DNA of 35,635 bases from the IMG/VR virus record IMGVR_UViG_3300044993_000064, positions 1-35,635 of that record; one strand, written 5' to 3'. The notes under the pieces are model-generated. The model did no database searches, was not told the DNA's origin, and worked only from the letters and a program-made list of their open reading frames with translations. The position numbers and the translations under genes were made by a program. This DNA is from a virus. Positions 23,277 through 31,763 of the stretch are shown in pieces (position 1 is the first letter of the stretch; each line of letters starts with the position of its first letter).

Positions 23277-23507
23277 CTACGAGCCGTACCCCTGCGTACC
23301 GCCTCCTCCCCCCGTGGCGGATGGCCACGGTTTTTTAAGTATGAGGGTCGGCATGATCTGCGGCGTATTCAAATCCCTACCTCCTACAAGCCGAGAAACC
23401 ACTTGCACAGGGCGCCTTAACGTCAGCGTCGGCATCAACTGTGGCGTGTTTAGGTACGCACCATTTGTGTGTTTCGCCGGTTTAGCGATACCTAAAAGAA
23501 CGGCCAC
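23277..23507 (-). CDS. Small repeat protein LNTPQxMPTL
   Basis: 76 residues from a GTG with GGGAG upstream, three bases after the preceding gene. The protein carries two copies of LNTPQxMPTLxLxxP (about residues 19-33 and 46-60), then a Trp/Pro/Gly end (PWPSATGGGGG). The residues kept between copies while DNA differs suggest selection on protein. I do not recognise the family; its place after the fibre genes hints at a small virion or fibre-associated protein. Confidence 0.6.
   Translation of the reverse strand: MAVLLGIAKPAKHTNGAYLNTPQLMPTLTLRRPVQVVSRLVGGRDLNTPQIMPTLILKKPWPSATGGGGGTQGYGS
23312..23336 (+). terminator. Intrinsic terminator-like hairpin pointing along the + strand
   Basis: CCGTGGC (23312-23318), a five-base loop and GCCACGG (23324-23330) are followed at once by six T. 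The structure works only for rightward transcription, antisense to the small gene in which it is embedded; on the minus strand it is followed by G, not T. It may stop antisense transcripts, or may be chance. Confidence 0.5.
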
Positions 23508-23510
23508 GGC

Positions 23511-24452
23511 TTACTCCCAAAGCATGAAGAGACCAACGTTAGAAGTTGCGCCGCCCGCTACGGGCATGGCAACGGACGTAGCACCGGGATGACCGATACT
23601 GATGAACGTACGGGCCGTAGACCCCTTCGTCGCTAGTGAGAACGTATTACCCACAGGTACTTCGTTCCGTAGCACCAGTCCGCAGTGTAGATGCGTATCG
23701 ATCGCGGGCGTTGCGTAGAAGAACGGCACAACGTACGTGTCTGAGCCGACCTGCGTGCTCGTTAAGTTGTGCGGCCAAAATCCAAAGTGCGGCGCATTGT
23801 TTGCGAAACTAGTATTAACAGGATATCGTGTTGCTGAGCTGACGTCCCACACCTGCTGATATAGCGCTCCGTTGCCTCCACCACCACCAGTGGCAGAGAT
23901 CGTACCTCCCATAGATATGTTATATACGCCTGCGTCAGTAGGCGCACCACTAGAATTAGTGGTGCGACCGATGAATAGCACGCCGTTATTAGCGTCAGTG
24001 CCCTGCGCACCCGTCTTCCACGCTACACCAAGAAAACCTAGATTTGCGTTGTAGCAGAACCGCGAAACGTAAGACGTAGACGTCGAGTTCGGAGAACTAC
24101 TATGAGTCATCGCCCGCTGGCCGAGCATCGCCCCGGTAATTACGCCTGCACCGTCAGTCCCAGAGCCAATTGCTACCTGAATTCGCGGAATTGTTGCGCT
24201 GGCGTCGGTGCCAAAGTCGAAACGGATGAAGATCGGCGTCGTGTTGTGCAGTGTGTCGTTGAAACGGAAAATCGCATATCCGGCATTGGTGCTAACACCA
24301 GGCCGCGTCACCGTTGTAGTGTCGATCTGCCCCGTATCCGAAGTCTGTGTCAAGCCAACCGCATTAAGCTGAGCAATGAACTCCGCGACCCACGCACGGA
24401 AACCAGTGGTACTGCTGTGGTCTAATACGGTAGTAGTCGATGCAGTAGCCAT
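23511..24452 (-). CDS. Phage tail / virion surface protein
   Basis: 313 residues with GAGG before the ATG. It begins MATASTTTVLDHSSTTGFRAWVAEFIAQLNAVGL, an N terminus common in phage proteins of the distal tail or baseplate that handle a per-sample layout of beta strands. The rest is Thr/Ser/Gly-rich beta sequence (TDTTTVTRPGV-like strands, FIGRTTNSSGAPTDAG, SMGGTISATGGGGGNG) without enzyme motifs. It follows the fibre genes and precedes lysis genes, so a receptor-contact or decoration role is plausible. No precise family name is claimed. Confidence 0.6.
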   Translation of the reverse strand: MATASTTTVLDHSSTTGFRAWVAEFIAQLNAVGLTQTSDTGQIDTTTVTRPGVSTNAGYAIFRFNDTLHNTTPIFIRFDFGTDASATIPRIQVAIGSGTDGAGVITGAMLGQRAMTHSSSPNSTSTSYVSRFCYNANLGFLGVAWKTGAQGTDANNGVLFIGRTTNSSGAPTDAGVYNISMGGTISATGGGGGNGALYQQVWDVSSATRYPVNTSFANNAPHFGFWPHNLTSTQVGSDTYVVPFFYATPAIDTHLHCGLVLRNEVPVGNTFSLATKGSTARTFISIGHPGATSVAMPVAGGATSNVGLFMLWE

Positions 24453-24455
24453 GCT

Positions 24456-25289
24456 TTACCTCAATGTTAGCGACACATGAATGTAATTAAAATTCGAAGT
24501 CGAAACAAGCTCAAACAGCAATACATCGTCAGCGGCGAGTGAGGTCGTCCAGCCTGTAAGCGTCGTGTCGTTCGTTGCACTTTGCGACGAGAGCCCTAGG
24601 TTGTTACTGATAAGCGTGCCCGCACCATACGCTCCAAGCGTCGTGCGACGAACCTCTACTACGCAGTTTCCCGGACCACCGCGCGTGACAATCACTGCTT
24701 GGTGTATCGTACACGCTACAGGAACGTGAACAGCCACGACCGGAGCATCGCCTGCAACGATGGGGTTTACGCCATTGACCCACGTTGCAGTCTTTTGAAC
24801 CGTCTGTTCTTTGTACGTAGCCCACTGTCCGTCACCGCGTAGATACTTCGTCGTGTCTGGAACGCCTGAACCGAGACGCGTAGCCGCGATAATGCCTGAT
24901 GTAATTTGCGACGCCGCGATAACAAGTAGCGCTTGATGCTGAGTAACAAACGTTGACGGGATGTCCGTCGGGTAAAGGGTATCGTTGTTCCAGTTACCCG
25001 ACCGTAAACGCAGAAAATCACCTTCAGCTGCGTCAGTAAGATCGGCGACATTTGAGATCTGCGAAAGGTCAGCACCGACAAACGAATTGGAGTTACCCTC
25101 CAGTGTGATCAGCCCAAGATCGATTAGTTCTTTTACACGAACAAACGAATTTAAAAGATCGTTTGTACGGCGCTGACCGATCTCCAATGCTTCTTTTATC
25201 GCTTGAAGTACCCGAGTATGGTTATCCACATCCCCGGTAATAGCGGGGATGCTTGGGTAATTGCGGTTAGCGGTAAACTTGACGGCCAT
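24456..25289 (-). CDS. Tail fibre protein
   Basis: I start at the ATG at 25289, which overlaps the preceding stop (ATGA); a TTG one codon earlier also fits. The 277-residue product has an N-terminal helical part (HTRVLQAIKEALEIGQRRTNDLLNSF, possible trimer coiled coil), then the fibre segment SGIIAATRLGSGVPDTTKYLRGDGQWA, which is a widespread phage tail-fibre sequence, and a C-terminal beta domain with CTIHQAVIVTRGGPGNCVVEVRR. It is probably part of the receptor-binding apparatus, with the C-terminal sandwich as the tip. Confidence 0.75.
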   Translation of the reverse strand: MAVKFTANRNYPSIPAITGDVDNHTRVLQAIKEALEIGQRRTNDLLNSFVRVKELIDLGLITLEGNSNSFVGADLSQISNVADLTDAAEGDFLRLRSGNWNNDTLYPTDIPSTFVTQHQALLVIAASQITSGIIAATRLGSGVPDTTKYLRGDGQWATYKEQTVQKTATWVNGVNPIVAGDAPVVAVHVPVACTIHQAVIVTRGGPGNCVVEVRRTTLGAYGAGTLISNNLGLSSQSATNDTTLTGWTTSLAADDVLLFELVSTSNFNYIHVSLTLR

Positions 25290-27124
25290 CAAATAGCCCC
25301 AAGTTCTTTACCAGTACCTGCAATGCTTACTGAGTACACGTTCGTGTTTGAAACCATCTCAAACTGGTAGACGTCACGTTTGAACCCAGTAGGCAGCCTG
25401 ACCATATCCTGAGTCGTCACAATGGTATCGAACACAATCTCGTCGTTCGCATACATGGTGAACCGAACTGCTGAAGTTTGCAGCAACATGAAATTTATCG
25501 GGTAAAGCGGCGACCCACCGAGCGGCATGCGGTTTTCAGGCTCAGTCCAGCTCGGTACAAGCCCTTTTTTCTCTACACCATGCAGCACATGCCCATTCAA
25601 CGTATTCAACCGAGCCGCGTTAAATCGCGCTTGGTTGTACGGCAAGTAGTAATCCAAAATGTCGTCTTCGACATTGTCCGGAGCGTCATCGAATTTGATC
25701 TTCAGCGCGCCAAAATTCACAGGCGACGGTAAATGGAACTGCTTAGACTTCCATCGCCAGTACAAACGCTCAGAACTTTTTGGGTCCCATTCCCACACAC
25801 GGTCGTTGTAGATCAGATAGACGTCTCCGTTGTACCGGTCGGTCTCAATACCTTCGACGTCGTTAAACCGATCAATCTCAACAAGACGCGCAGTAGGTTC
25901 AGTCGGATCAAAAATGAACCCAAACGACGGGCCGGTAAACGCAATGTACTGCATACCATAAGTAGCAGCAAAAATAGTGTCTGGCGAATACCTATTGAGC
26001 CACTCTTCTTTTGTCATGAGTGGCTGAGTGACGATTTGTGGTGTACCGCCATTTGTAAACGCAAGTCCGTTGACCGTCGGGTAATACACCCCATTTGGGG
26101 TCGAGACAATACCGCGCCTCGAAAGGCAGGGCATGATCGCATCGAGCTTTTGCACAGTGAACGAAGATGGCGTTACGCCAGCTCCGATGTAAGGGTTCGA
26201 CTCCGTGCCTATGATCAACGTCGAGCCGACTACGGCAAGCCCGACAATCTCAAACTCGGTAGACAGCTCGTACTCTACAGGCCATGCGTGCGGACGGTAC
26301 GGCTCAGAAAACAACAGTCGCCTACCAACCCACCCGACGAGAAAGCCATTGGGCATCACCACGAAGCCTTCCATATCTGCGGGGGGAGGCTGCCACGTCG
26401 TCGACTCGAGCAGCGAGTTAAGCGCTGCGTCGTCGTCTGACAAGGTGTCGTTGTACGTAGTGGTCGCAATAGGTACTTCGGCGACGAAAAAGAATGACGA
26501 GCTGCTATTACCCGGCACAGTCCGATAGATGCGCTTTTTAGTGATCAGACGGTGCGACGCGTCTGGCACAGACGTTGGCAGATTGCTAATTACCCACGTG
26601 CCTGTTGCGGCTGTTTGTACGGGAGTAGGTTCGCTGTTAGGCCCTTCTTCGCCAAAATCACTGACGAAGGTCACAACGTACGAACGAGTAGTGGCAGTAC
26701 CGGCATCGGGTGGGGTTACTGTAGGCTGCGTAGCGGGTGCAGGCACGCCAAGATAAAGCTCCGGAACGTTGCTTACAATCCGCTGTAGCGTGTTGTATTT
26801 GGGCCGGCCATCTCCCGCCCAATAGTACCGGTTATGAAGGTCGTTGATGATTGGCGATCGAATAATGTCGACTTCACGACGGTCAAAAGCAAGCCACTCG
26901 TCGCTGCCGTAGTAGTAGTCGTTCGCTTTAGGGATTCGAAACGCCCGCCGCACCGTAAAATTGTTATCTGACAAATCTACAACTTCACGAGGTGCGCGAA
27001 ATCCACGAGCTTCACCAGACAAAAGTTTTGTGTTACTGGCTGTTGTTGCCGCCGAGTTAGGCAGCAATCGCGCAGATACACGAGGAATCATCCCCATGAA
27101 ATTCTCTAGCTTGATTGCTGGCAT
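25289..27124 (-). CDS. Large tail protein, tubular/nozzle-like
   Basis: 611 residues, ATG with GAGG upstream. It starts MPAIKLENFMGMIPRVSARLLPNSAATTASNTKLLSGEARGF, the usual opening of podovirus tail-tube proteins (pinning 'ARLLP...A..A.N..L..G' next to the N terminus). A Pro-rich segment at about 128-175 leads to an FN3-like stretch, and then repeated strand blocks (GFLVGWVGRRLLFSEPYRPHAWP, GVYYPTVNGLAFTNGGTPQIVTQ, GDVYLIYNDRVWEWDP) that read like a beta propeller. The RLLFSEPxxPHAWP motif is typical of T7 gp12-type and related nozzle proteins. The family is fairly clear; exact role is inferred. Confidence 0.7.
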   Translation of the reverse strand: MPAIKLENFMGMIPRVSARLLPNSAATTASNTKLLSGEARGFRAPREVVDLSDNNFTVRRAFRIPKANDYYYGSDEWLAFDRREVDIIRSPIINDLHNRYYWAGDGRPKYNTLQRIVSNVPELYLGVPAPATQPTVTPPDAGTATTRSYVVTFVSDFGEEGPNSEPTPVQTAATGTWVISNLPTSVPDASHRLITKKRIYRTVPGNSSSSFFFVAEVPIATTTYNDTLSDDDAALNSLLESTTWQPPPADMEGFVVMPNGFLVGWVGRRLLFSEPYRPHAWPVEYELSTEFEIVGLAVVGSTLIIGTESNPYIGAGVTPSSFTVQKLDAIMPCLSRRGIVSTPNGVYYPTVNGLAFTNGGTPQIVTQPLMTKEEWLNRYSPDTIFAATYGMQYIAFTGPSFGFIFDPTEPTARLVEIDRFNDVEGIETDRYNGDVYLIYNDRVWEWDPKSSERLYWRWKSKQFHLPSPVNFGALKIKFDDAPDNVEDDILDYYLPYNQARFNAARLNTLNGHVLHGVEKKGLVPSWTEPENRMPLGGSPLYPINFMLLQTSAVRFTMYANDEIVFDTIVTTQDMVRLPTGFKRDVYQFEMVSNTNVYSVSIAGTGKELGAI

Positions 27125-27135
27125 AAAACTACCTC

Positions 27136-27717
27136 TTACGGCTTGTACTTGAACTGAAACCGATACCCACGGTTCATGCCAATTCGGTCAAGTTTCTTTG
27201 TGCCGATTCCAGACTCCAACAACCGCTCAGTCTCGAAACGATCGCGCTGCTGAACGTAATACAACGCGCTATTGCGTACATACGCCAAAATGATGTCGCT
27301 GGCAGACGACTGCGACGCACGTTTATCGTCAAGTGAAGCGCGAGGTGTAATTGACCCGCTCGGCAACGTTGAGATCACGTAATTTGAAACAAGCGTGTCA
27401 TACCACCGGTACTTCGCTACTCCGTTTGTTTGATACCACGTAACGAACGGCCGCATGGACTGGTCAAACGTAAACGATACCTCTTGCACCATCGGCTGAG
27501 TGAATACGAGCGTCGGAGAAACGCCCGGAGCTTCAAGGTAAAAGCCGTCTCCGTCCATATAGCCATGCCAAACTTTTGCCATTAGTCCGCCTGACGTATC
27601 AGACAACGCAACACCACCCATCTCATAGTCCTCGAGATCCACTTTGTAAATATCACGTGGAGCCAAGAACTCGATGTAAACTTGGGAGGTAGACAGTGTG
27701 TTACCTGGCAGTGCCAT
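27136..27717 (-). CDS. Conserved tail-region protein
   Basis: 193 residues. The text ALSDTSGGLMAKVWHGYMDGDGFYLEAPG, VQEVSFTFDQSMRPFVTWYQTNGVAKYRWYDTLVSNYV and a run ending GYRFQFKYKP is all beta sequence. It has the flavour of phage proteins that accompany the nozzle gene downstream of it. The start has no strong Shine-Dalgarno and lies one base after the previous stop, so translation is likely coupled. Function unknown, virion location expected. Confidence 0.6.
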   Translation of the reverse strand: MALPGNTLSTSQVYIEFLAPRDIYKVDLEDYEMGGVALSDTSGGLMAKVWHGYMDGDGFYLEAPGVSPTLVFTQPMVQEVSFTFDQSMRPFVTWYQTNGVAKYRWYDTLVSNYVISTLPSGSITPRASLDDKRASQSSASDIILAYVRNSALYYVQQRDRFETERLLESGIGTKKLDRIGMNRGYRFQFKYKP

Positions 27718-27718
27718 A

Positions 27719-28666
27719 TTACGGTTTGCGAGCCCACGAATACCTGAACGTCATCGACAGCGTTTGAGAGTTAGTTTTCATGATGTTCGGTGACATGCCG
27801 ATTTGTAACTTGCCGCCTGCAAATTCGACATAAAACGCACCAATGCCGCCACCGAAATTTGCATTGCTAAGCCCCCACTCTGCCGTACGATCGCGATACA
27901 AACTTGACTGCGAATACGAAAGAGCTGAAGTCGTTGGAGCAGATGAAGCAGTACCAGTCGGAGAAGATGTAATTGCACCTAAAGTACCAGAATATGCAGT
28001 GACATTTCCGCCAGTGCGTAGCGCAGCAGCAGTAAACCCCCATGTATCCGAATAAACTACTGAGTTTGCTTGCCCTGCACGTACAGTGTACGTGTGTGTA
28101 ACACCGTTAATAACCACTGTACCAGTCGTATCTGACGGCGGCGCGTAGTTCCTGATTCGATACGTAACATCAAGAAATTCGTCAGACAGGACAGTAATGG
28201 TCGTAGGATTATCTGAACTGTCTAAGATGCGTGCACGACTGAACAGGTTGGAACCAGAACCACTGCTCCATCCAACGCCAACTTCTGAAAGGTTGCCTGC
28301 AGCAACACCAGCAGCAAATCGGTACGTACGCGTATTCTGAGTATAGTACGGAGCGTTTGCTTGAGCAGTCGTTGCAGAGCTGACCGACAAAGTAGTCGTA
28401 CCTGCAAGATAAGTCTGCAATCCAGTGTCATTTACAGTAGCTGCATTAGTACCAGTACCGACTTGACACGCATTAAGCCAGTCGCTGTTCGTACCAATAC
28501 GGTTAAGCCCTGAATCAAGAATCAGGTTGTCAAAATCGGCCAGCTTGCGGCGGCGGCCGTCAGGGCGTACTGCTTCCATAGTGAAATGCCCGCAAATGCG
28601 GGGCTTCGCAACAAGCAGTTCGCTTTTAGGCTCAACGATTTTAAACTTCGGCACCCAAATGTTCAT
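27719..28666 (-). CDS. Phage tail / virion protein
   Basis: 315 residues; start overlaps the previous stop (ATGA). The N-terminal part carries HFTMEAVRPDGRRRKLADFDNLILDSGLNRIG, a motif (a strand, then xFxNLILDxGLNRI) that I know from phage tail proteins. The rest is a Ser/Thr/Gly-rich beta region (NAATVNDTGLQTYLAGTTTLSV, YRFAAGVAAGNLSEVGVGW, FLDVTYRIRNY). It belongs to the run of tail genes between adaptor and nozzle. No catalytic residues are seen. Confidence 0.65.
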   Translation of the reverse strand: MNIWVPKFKIVEPKSELLVAKPRICGHFTMEAVRPDGRRRKLADFDNLILDSGLNRIGTNSDWLNACQVGTGTNAATVNDTGLQTYLAGTTTLSVSSATTAQANAPYYTQNTRTYRFAAGVAAGNLSEVGVGWSSGSGSNLFSRARILDSSDNPTTITVLSDEFLDVTYRIRNYAPPSDTTGTVVINGVTHTYTVRAGQANSVVYSDTWGFTAAALRTGGNVTAYSGTLGAITSSPTGTASSAPTTSALSYSQSSLYRDRTAEWGLSNANFGGGIGAFYVEFAGGKLQIGMSPNIMKTNSQTLSMTFRYSWARKP

Positions 28667-29388
28667 TCTAGTTCCCCAGACACGAGAGATCCGCTCGAGT
28701 CAATTGCTTCTGTCTGATACCTAGTGTAGTCAATCAAAGCGTCGTCAAGGACACCTGAAATTACACTACCGGACGCTTCAATGGCCTCCTTATTAGCGTC
28801 AGTCAATCCCCAATTCGAGTACGTCTTATACGAAGCAGTCGTAGTCAACGATCCTTCGACAAGAATGCCGCTAGAATCGATTGCTTCAGCAGCGTATCTG
28901 GTGTAACTGACCAGCAATGTAGGAAGCTGGCCTGCAATCACAGAGCCGCTGACGTCGAGCGCGTCGCCAAGAAATGCGTAATTTGGGAAAGACGGCGCTA
29001 CATCGCCACTTGAATCGATACTCTCCTGAAGATCGTATGGATAAAGCTTTGACGTACGAAACAGCAGTATGCTTCCGATCGCAAGCTTAGTGAAAAACTC
29101 TGCTGTAGCAGCATTTCTGACTTTTACTCCGTTAGTCCACGAAAACGCAGTCGTGTTTTCCGCACCACGTTCGACTGTTAAAGTGTTTCCAGATCGCGCA
29201 GTGACATTCATGATCTCCAATTTGTTCTGCGCATCATCGCGCAGCACAATTGTTGCAATCTCACCAGTACCCGGCGAAGGCAAAACTGCGCCATTTTCTA
29301 CAGTAATGGTAGTAGCCGAAGCCGAAATGTCTCCCACCAGCGTTGTGACGCCGAAGTTTTTAAACACGAATGTACGTGTTTCAGGCAT
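28663..29388 (-). CDS. Fibre-like protein with shared N-terminal domain and SSG repeats
   Basis: 241 residues. Residues 1-100 hold the same domain as the next two upstream genes: TTLVGDISASATTITVENG, PSPGTGEIATIVL, LEIMNVTARSGNTLTVERG, ENTTAFSWTNG. After residue 115 come about five diverged units with a DSSG or ASGS core and VxGxL end (for example YTRYQTEAIDSSGSLVSGEL). Repeats of this sort are expected to form a fibrous stack. It has no tip domain, so it may be a shaft or a part that binds another fibre. Start overlaps the upstream stop (ATGA). Confidence 0.65.
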   Translation of the reverse strand: MPETRTFVFKNFGVTTLVGDISASATTITVENGAVLPSPGTGEIATIVLRDDAQNKLEIMNVTARSGNTLTVERGAENTTAFSWTNGVKVRNAATAEFFTKLAIGSILLFRTSKLYPYDLQESIDSSGDVAPSFPNYAFLGDALDVSGSVIAGQLPTLLVSYTRYAAEAIDSSGILVEGSLTTTASYKTYSNWGLTDANKEAIEASGSVISGVLDDALIDYTRYQTEAIDSSGSLVSGELE

Positions 29389-29729
29389 CAGCTACCCAAC
29401 AAGTATTGCAAATAGTGAAGTGTTCCAGACGTCATCCTAAGCTGCACAGACGCGCCTGCTGGAAATGCTTGCGCCGTAGTATCTTCACGGCCACGTTCAA
29501 CTGTTAACACGTCTCCTGTACGAGCAGTACAGTGCATGATCTCCCGTATGCCCTGCGCGTAGTCAACAACCGTAATTTTAAAAATCTCGTTAATGCCCGG
29601 ACTCGGAAACGCCGCACCACCACCAGCCGAAACAGTGATTTGAGTTTGTGAAACACCGATATTAGTCGCAAGCGTCGTCGACGCATTGTTTGCAAACAGG
29701 TGTTTCCTAGAATCAATATACTCAGGCAT
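29388..29729 (-). CDS. Stand-alone copy of the fibre N-terminal domain
   Basis: 113 residues made almost entirely of the shared domain: HLFANNASTTLATNIGVSQTQITVSAGGGAAFPSP, then EIMHCTARTGDVLTVERGREDTTAQAFPAG and QLRMTSGTLHYLQ. It matches the first 110 residues of the collar-domain gene just upstream. Single-domain proteins of this sort may cap or attach a fibre to the tail. It overlaps the downstream gene by one base and lies nine bases after the upstream one. Confidence 0.7.
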   Translation of the reverse strand: MPEYIDSRKHLFANNASTTLATNIGVSQTQITVSAGGGAAFPSPGINEIFKITVVDYAQGIREIMHCTARTGDVLTVERGREDTTAQAFPAGASVQLRMTSGTLHYLQYLLGS

Positions 29730-29738
29730 GTCGAGTTC

Positions 29739-30812
29739 TTACCCTGTGTACATGATGTAGTACAGCGCGCGGTACGGCGGCACAGTGGCGATATTAGACA
29801 ACGTGTGAGTATGCGCGCCATCCGACGAGATCGAGTGCGTGTGCGCGTTAGAGCCAGTACCGGCATTCTGTACAAGCTGCTGACCCGAGGCGCCGGTGTT
29901 GATGTAGCTGTAACCAGTGCCTTCCTCATTACCTGCAATACCTTTAGCGCCGCCAGCGCCAAAATTCTCAGCGTTGCCTTGCGACCCGCTAGTCCAGCAA
30001 TACAGCTGGTGATTGTGTGCTGGGAGATCGTTAATAGTAAGCGTCGTACCACCAGTGCTGCCGGTATGTGTGTGCGCGCCGTTTGAGCTTGTCGTACCGC
30101 TAGCCGTAGCAGAGCCGCCAGTGGAGTTATAGGCATAGTCGTTACTGACGCCAATCACGAAACGACCACGAAGATCTGGCGTACCGTTAGTACCATCGCA
30201 AATTGACCAGCCAGCGGGGACGTTATTGATAGAGCCGTACCATAGCGTGATCATACCGACCACATACGCAATGCTACGAATCGTAGTAGTGTCGGCCTGA
30301 GTCAAAATCGGCGACCCAGAAGCAGTAGCACGGGTACCGTTAGTCGGCACAACAATCTGATTCGACGTATCGTTAGCTACTCCGCGTATCGGTACGTTGA
30401 CTATCTGCCCGCCGTTGATCCTTGTAGACGAGCCAGTAAGAACGGCATCTATGATGTCGTTACCGTCCATGTCCAGATCGCCAGACATGGTGTCGCCACT
30501 ACGTTGGACAAACTGTTCCATCGAGCCTTTTGTAAGCCTAAGCTCGACACGCGTCTGACCGGCCGTCCACGACTGCGCTGTTGTGCCTTCCTGCCCGCGC
30601 TGAACGGTCAAAAGATCGCTAGTACGGGACGTGCACTTTACAACCTCGATATCGCCAGATGAGTTTTCCAGCGTGGCCATAAACCAATCGCCACCACTCG
30701 GTGACGGAAACAACGCACCGTACCCAGCACTCACCTGAATAGTTGTAGATGCATTAGTTATGCTTGCAGCAAGAAGCGCACTGGCGTTGTTTGAAAAAAT
30801 TTGTTTAGCCAT
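29739..30812 (-). CDS. Tail fibre with phage tail collar domain
   Basis: I use the ATG at 30812 (GAGG upstream); a TTG at 30818 would add two residues. Residues 1-105 are the shared domain (QIFSNNASALLAASITNASTTIQVSAG, CTSRTSDLLTVQRGQEGTTAQSW). Then SGDTMSGDLDMDGNDI, a common fibre link, and from about 185 a tail collar domain: GMITLWYGSINNVPAGWSICDGTNGTPDLRGRFVIG. The end has several HxH motifs (AHTHTGS, AHTHSIS, AHTHTLS), known in fibre tips that bind metal, and ends RALYYIMYTG. It should be a receptor-binding fibre. Confidence 0.88.
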   Translation of the reverse strand: MAKQIFSNNASALLAASITNASTTIQVSAGYGALFPSPSGGDWFMATLENSSGDIEVVKCTSRTSDLLTVQRGQEGTTAQSWTAGQTRVELRLTKGSMEQFVQRSGDTMSGDLDMDGNDIIDAVLTGSSTRINGGQIVNVPIRGVANDTSNQIVVPTNGTRATASGSPILTQADTTTIRSIAYVVGMITLWYGSINNVPAGWSICDGTNGTPDLRGRFVIGVSNDYAYNSTGGSATASGTTSSNGAHTHTGSTGGTTLTINDLPAHNHQLYCWTSGSQGNAENFGAGGAKGIAGNEEGTGYSYINTGASGQQLVQNAGTGSNAHTHSISSDGAHTHTLSNIATVPPYRALYYIMYTG

Positions 30813-30814
30813 TG

Positions 30815-31105
30815 TCAATCCTCAACTGAAAACTCGATGACATCTTTTTTCCTCTGAGTATTGTTAGTAGTCACAGTGAACGTGACTTTATACTCAGTAT
30901 CAGCGAGTCCGTTTTCAGCGAAAAACGCAAATTTCTTCTTCGCCGCGTCAATGACGATGCCGTTTATCAGAAAGGCTGGTGTCGTAGTCGGGGTAACCAC
31001 AGCGGTAACTGTAGAAATCTCTTCGCCTACTTCGAGAAAACGGGTGTAGTCAACACCGCGCTTGCGTTTTTCACCTGGGCGTTGCTTGTAGCGACCTAAA
31101 ATCAT
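30815..31105 (-). CDS. Putative fibre-tail adaptor, Ig-like
   Basis: 96 residues; ATGA overlap with the upstream gene. MILGRYKQRPGEKRKRGVDYTRFLEVGEEISTV, then VTFTVTTNNTQRKKDVIEFSVED: a basic start followed by an Ig-like sandwich whose last strands match small phage proteins that join fibres to tails. I base this on resemblance in outline (LGRYxQxPxEKxxYxxDYxxxL, TNNxxRKxxDxIEFxV) and on its place before the fibres. The identification is moderate. Confidence 0.55.
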   Translation of the reverse strand: MILGRYKQRPGEKRKRGVDYTRFLEVGEEISTVTAVVTPTTTPAFLINGIVIDAAKKKFAFFAENGLADTEYKVTFTVTTNNTQRKKDVIEFSVED

Positions 31106-31356
31106 GGCTTTATCCGTGTTGAAATAGCCGGCAAACGTACGCCGGGCGGCACCTTCGGGTAATTTGTACGAACCTCAGCACACAACTGATCTTTCGTATT
31201 CAACTTTCCACTAACAGTCAGCGAAAACACGGTACTGTCCGGTTCAGCGTCGATATAAAGCGCTGCCTCACCATCACCGCTGTTGACCATCAACAGGTTT
31301 ACTTCCGATCCGGCAAGGATGTCTCCAGACAGAGTAAGAAGAACTGGGCCGCTCAT
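31102..31356 (-). CDS. Hypothetical small virion-region protein
   Basis: 84 residues, beta-rich (VLLTLSGDILAGSEVNLLMVNSGDGEAALYIDAEPDSTVFSLTV is spread over residues 5-50), ends in VPPGVRLPAISTRIKP. It overlaps both neighbours by four bases. No family is recognised. Its place between adaptor genes and fibre genes suggests a small tail component. Confidence 0.6.
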   Translation of the reverse strand: MSGPVLLTLSGDILAGSEVNLLMVNSGDGEAALYIDAEPDSTVFSLTVSGKLNTKDQLCAEVRTNYPKVPPGVRLPAISTRIKP

Positions 31357-31760
31357 ATGCGGAAAAACCCCCCTTCTTCCGTGTTTGGGTAAATGTAGTA
31401 CTTAATCCCCACCGGTTTAAACGGAGTGGTCACCAACGTATCCCTATCTATGTACGCAACAAGTATCGACGTAGCTTCAACGGTTGTGTGCTTGTAAATG
31501 ATCGCTTGCGACACAAATCGATCGTCAGCCAGCAACGGAAACTCGATAGGATTGCCTCCGCAAATACCGTTTGTCGCCGTACGGCCAGTAATATCAAACG
31601 ACGTTGCAACGCGCGTACCCAAAGGGATGCTGATCAAATACTGATTCGTAAAATCTGGGAGATACGCATCTGGAAGAAGTATTGCGCGGTACACCCCTGC
31701 CAGCCACGAGAGCTGTCCAGTCGCAAAAAGCTCACGTGCGTATGGGTATAACTGGCTCAC
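31353..31760 (-). CDS. Conserved phage virion-region protein
   Basis: 135 residues from a GTG at 31760. It begins MSQLYPYARELFATGQLSWLAGVYRAILLPDAYLPDF, then VATSFDITGRTATNGICGGNPIEFP and a tail of strands ending YYIYPNTEEGGFFRI. I have seen this opening (a helix, then WxxxxYRAILLPxxYxP) in phage genomes between adaptor and fibre genes. Function is not known; a baseplate or head-tail joining role is likely by position. Confidence 0.65.
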   Translation of the reverse strand: MSQLYPYARELFATGQLSWLAGVYRAILLPDAYLPDFTNQYLISIPLGTRVATSFDITGRTATNGICGGNPIEFPLLADDRFVSQAIIYKHTTVEATSILVAYIDRDTLVTTPFKPVGIKYYIYPNTEEGGFFRI

Positions 31761-31763
31761 GGC

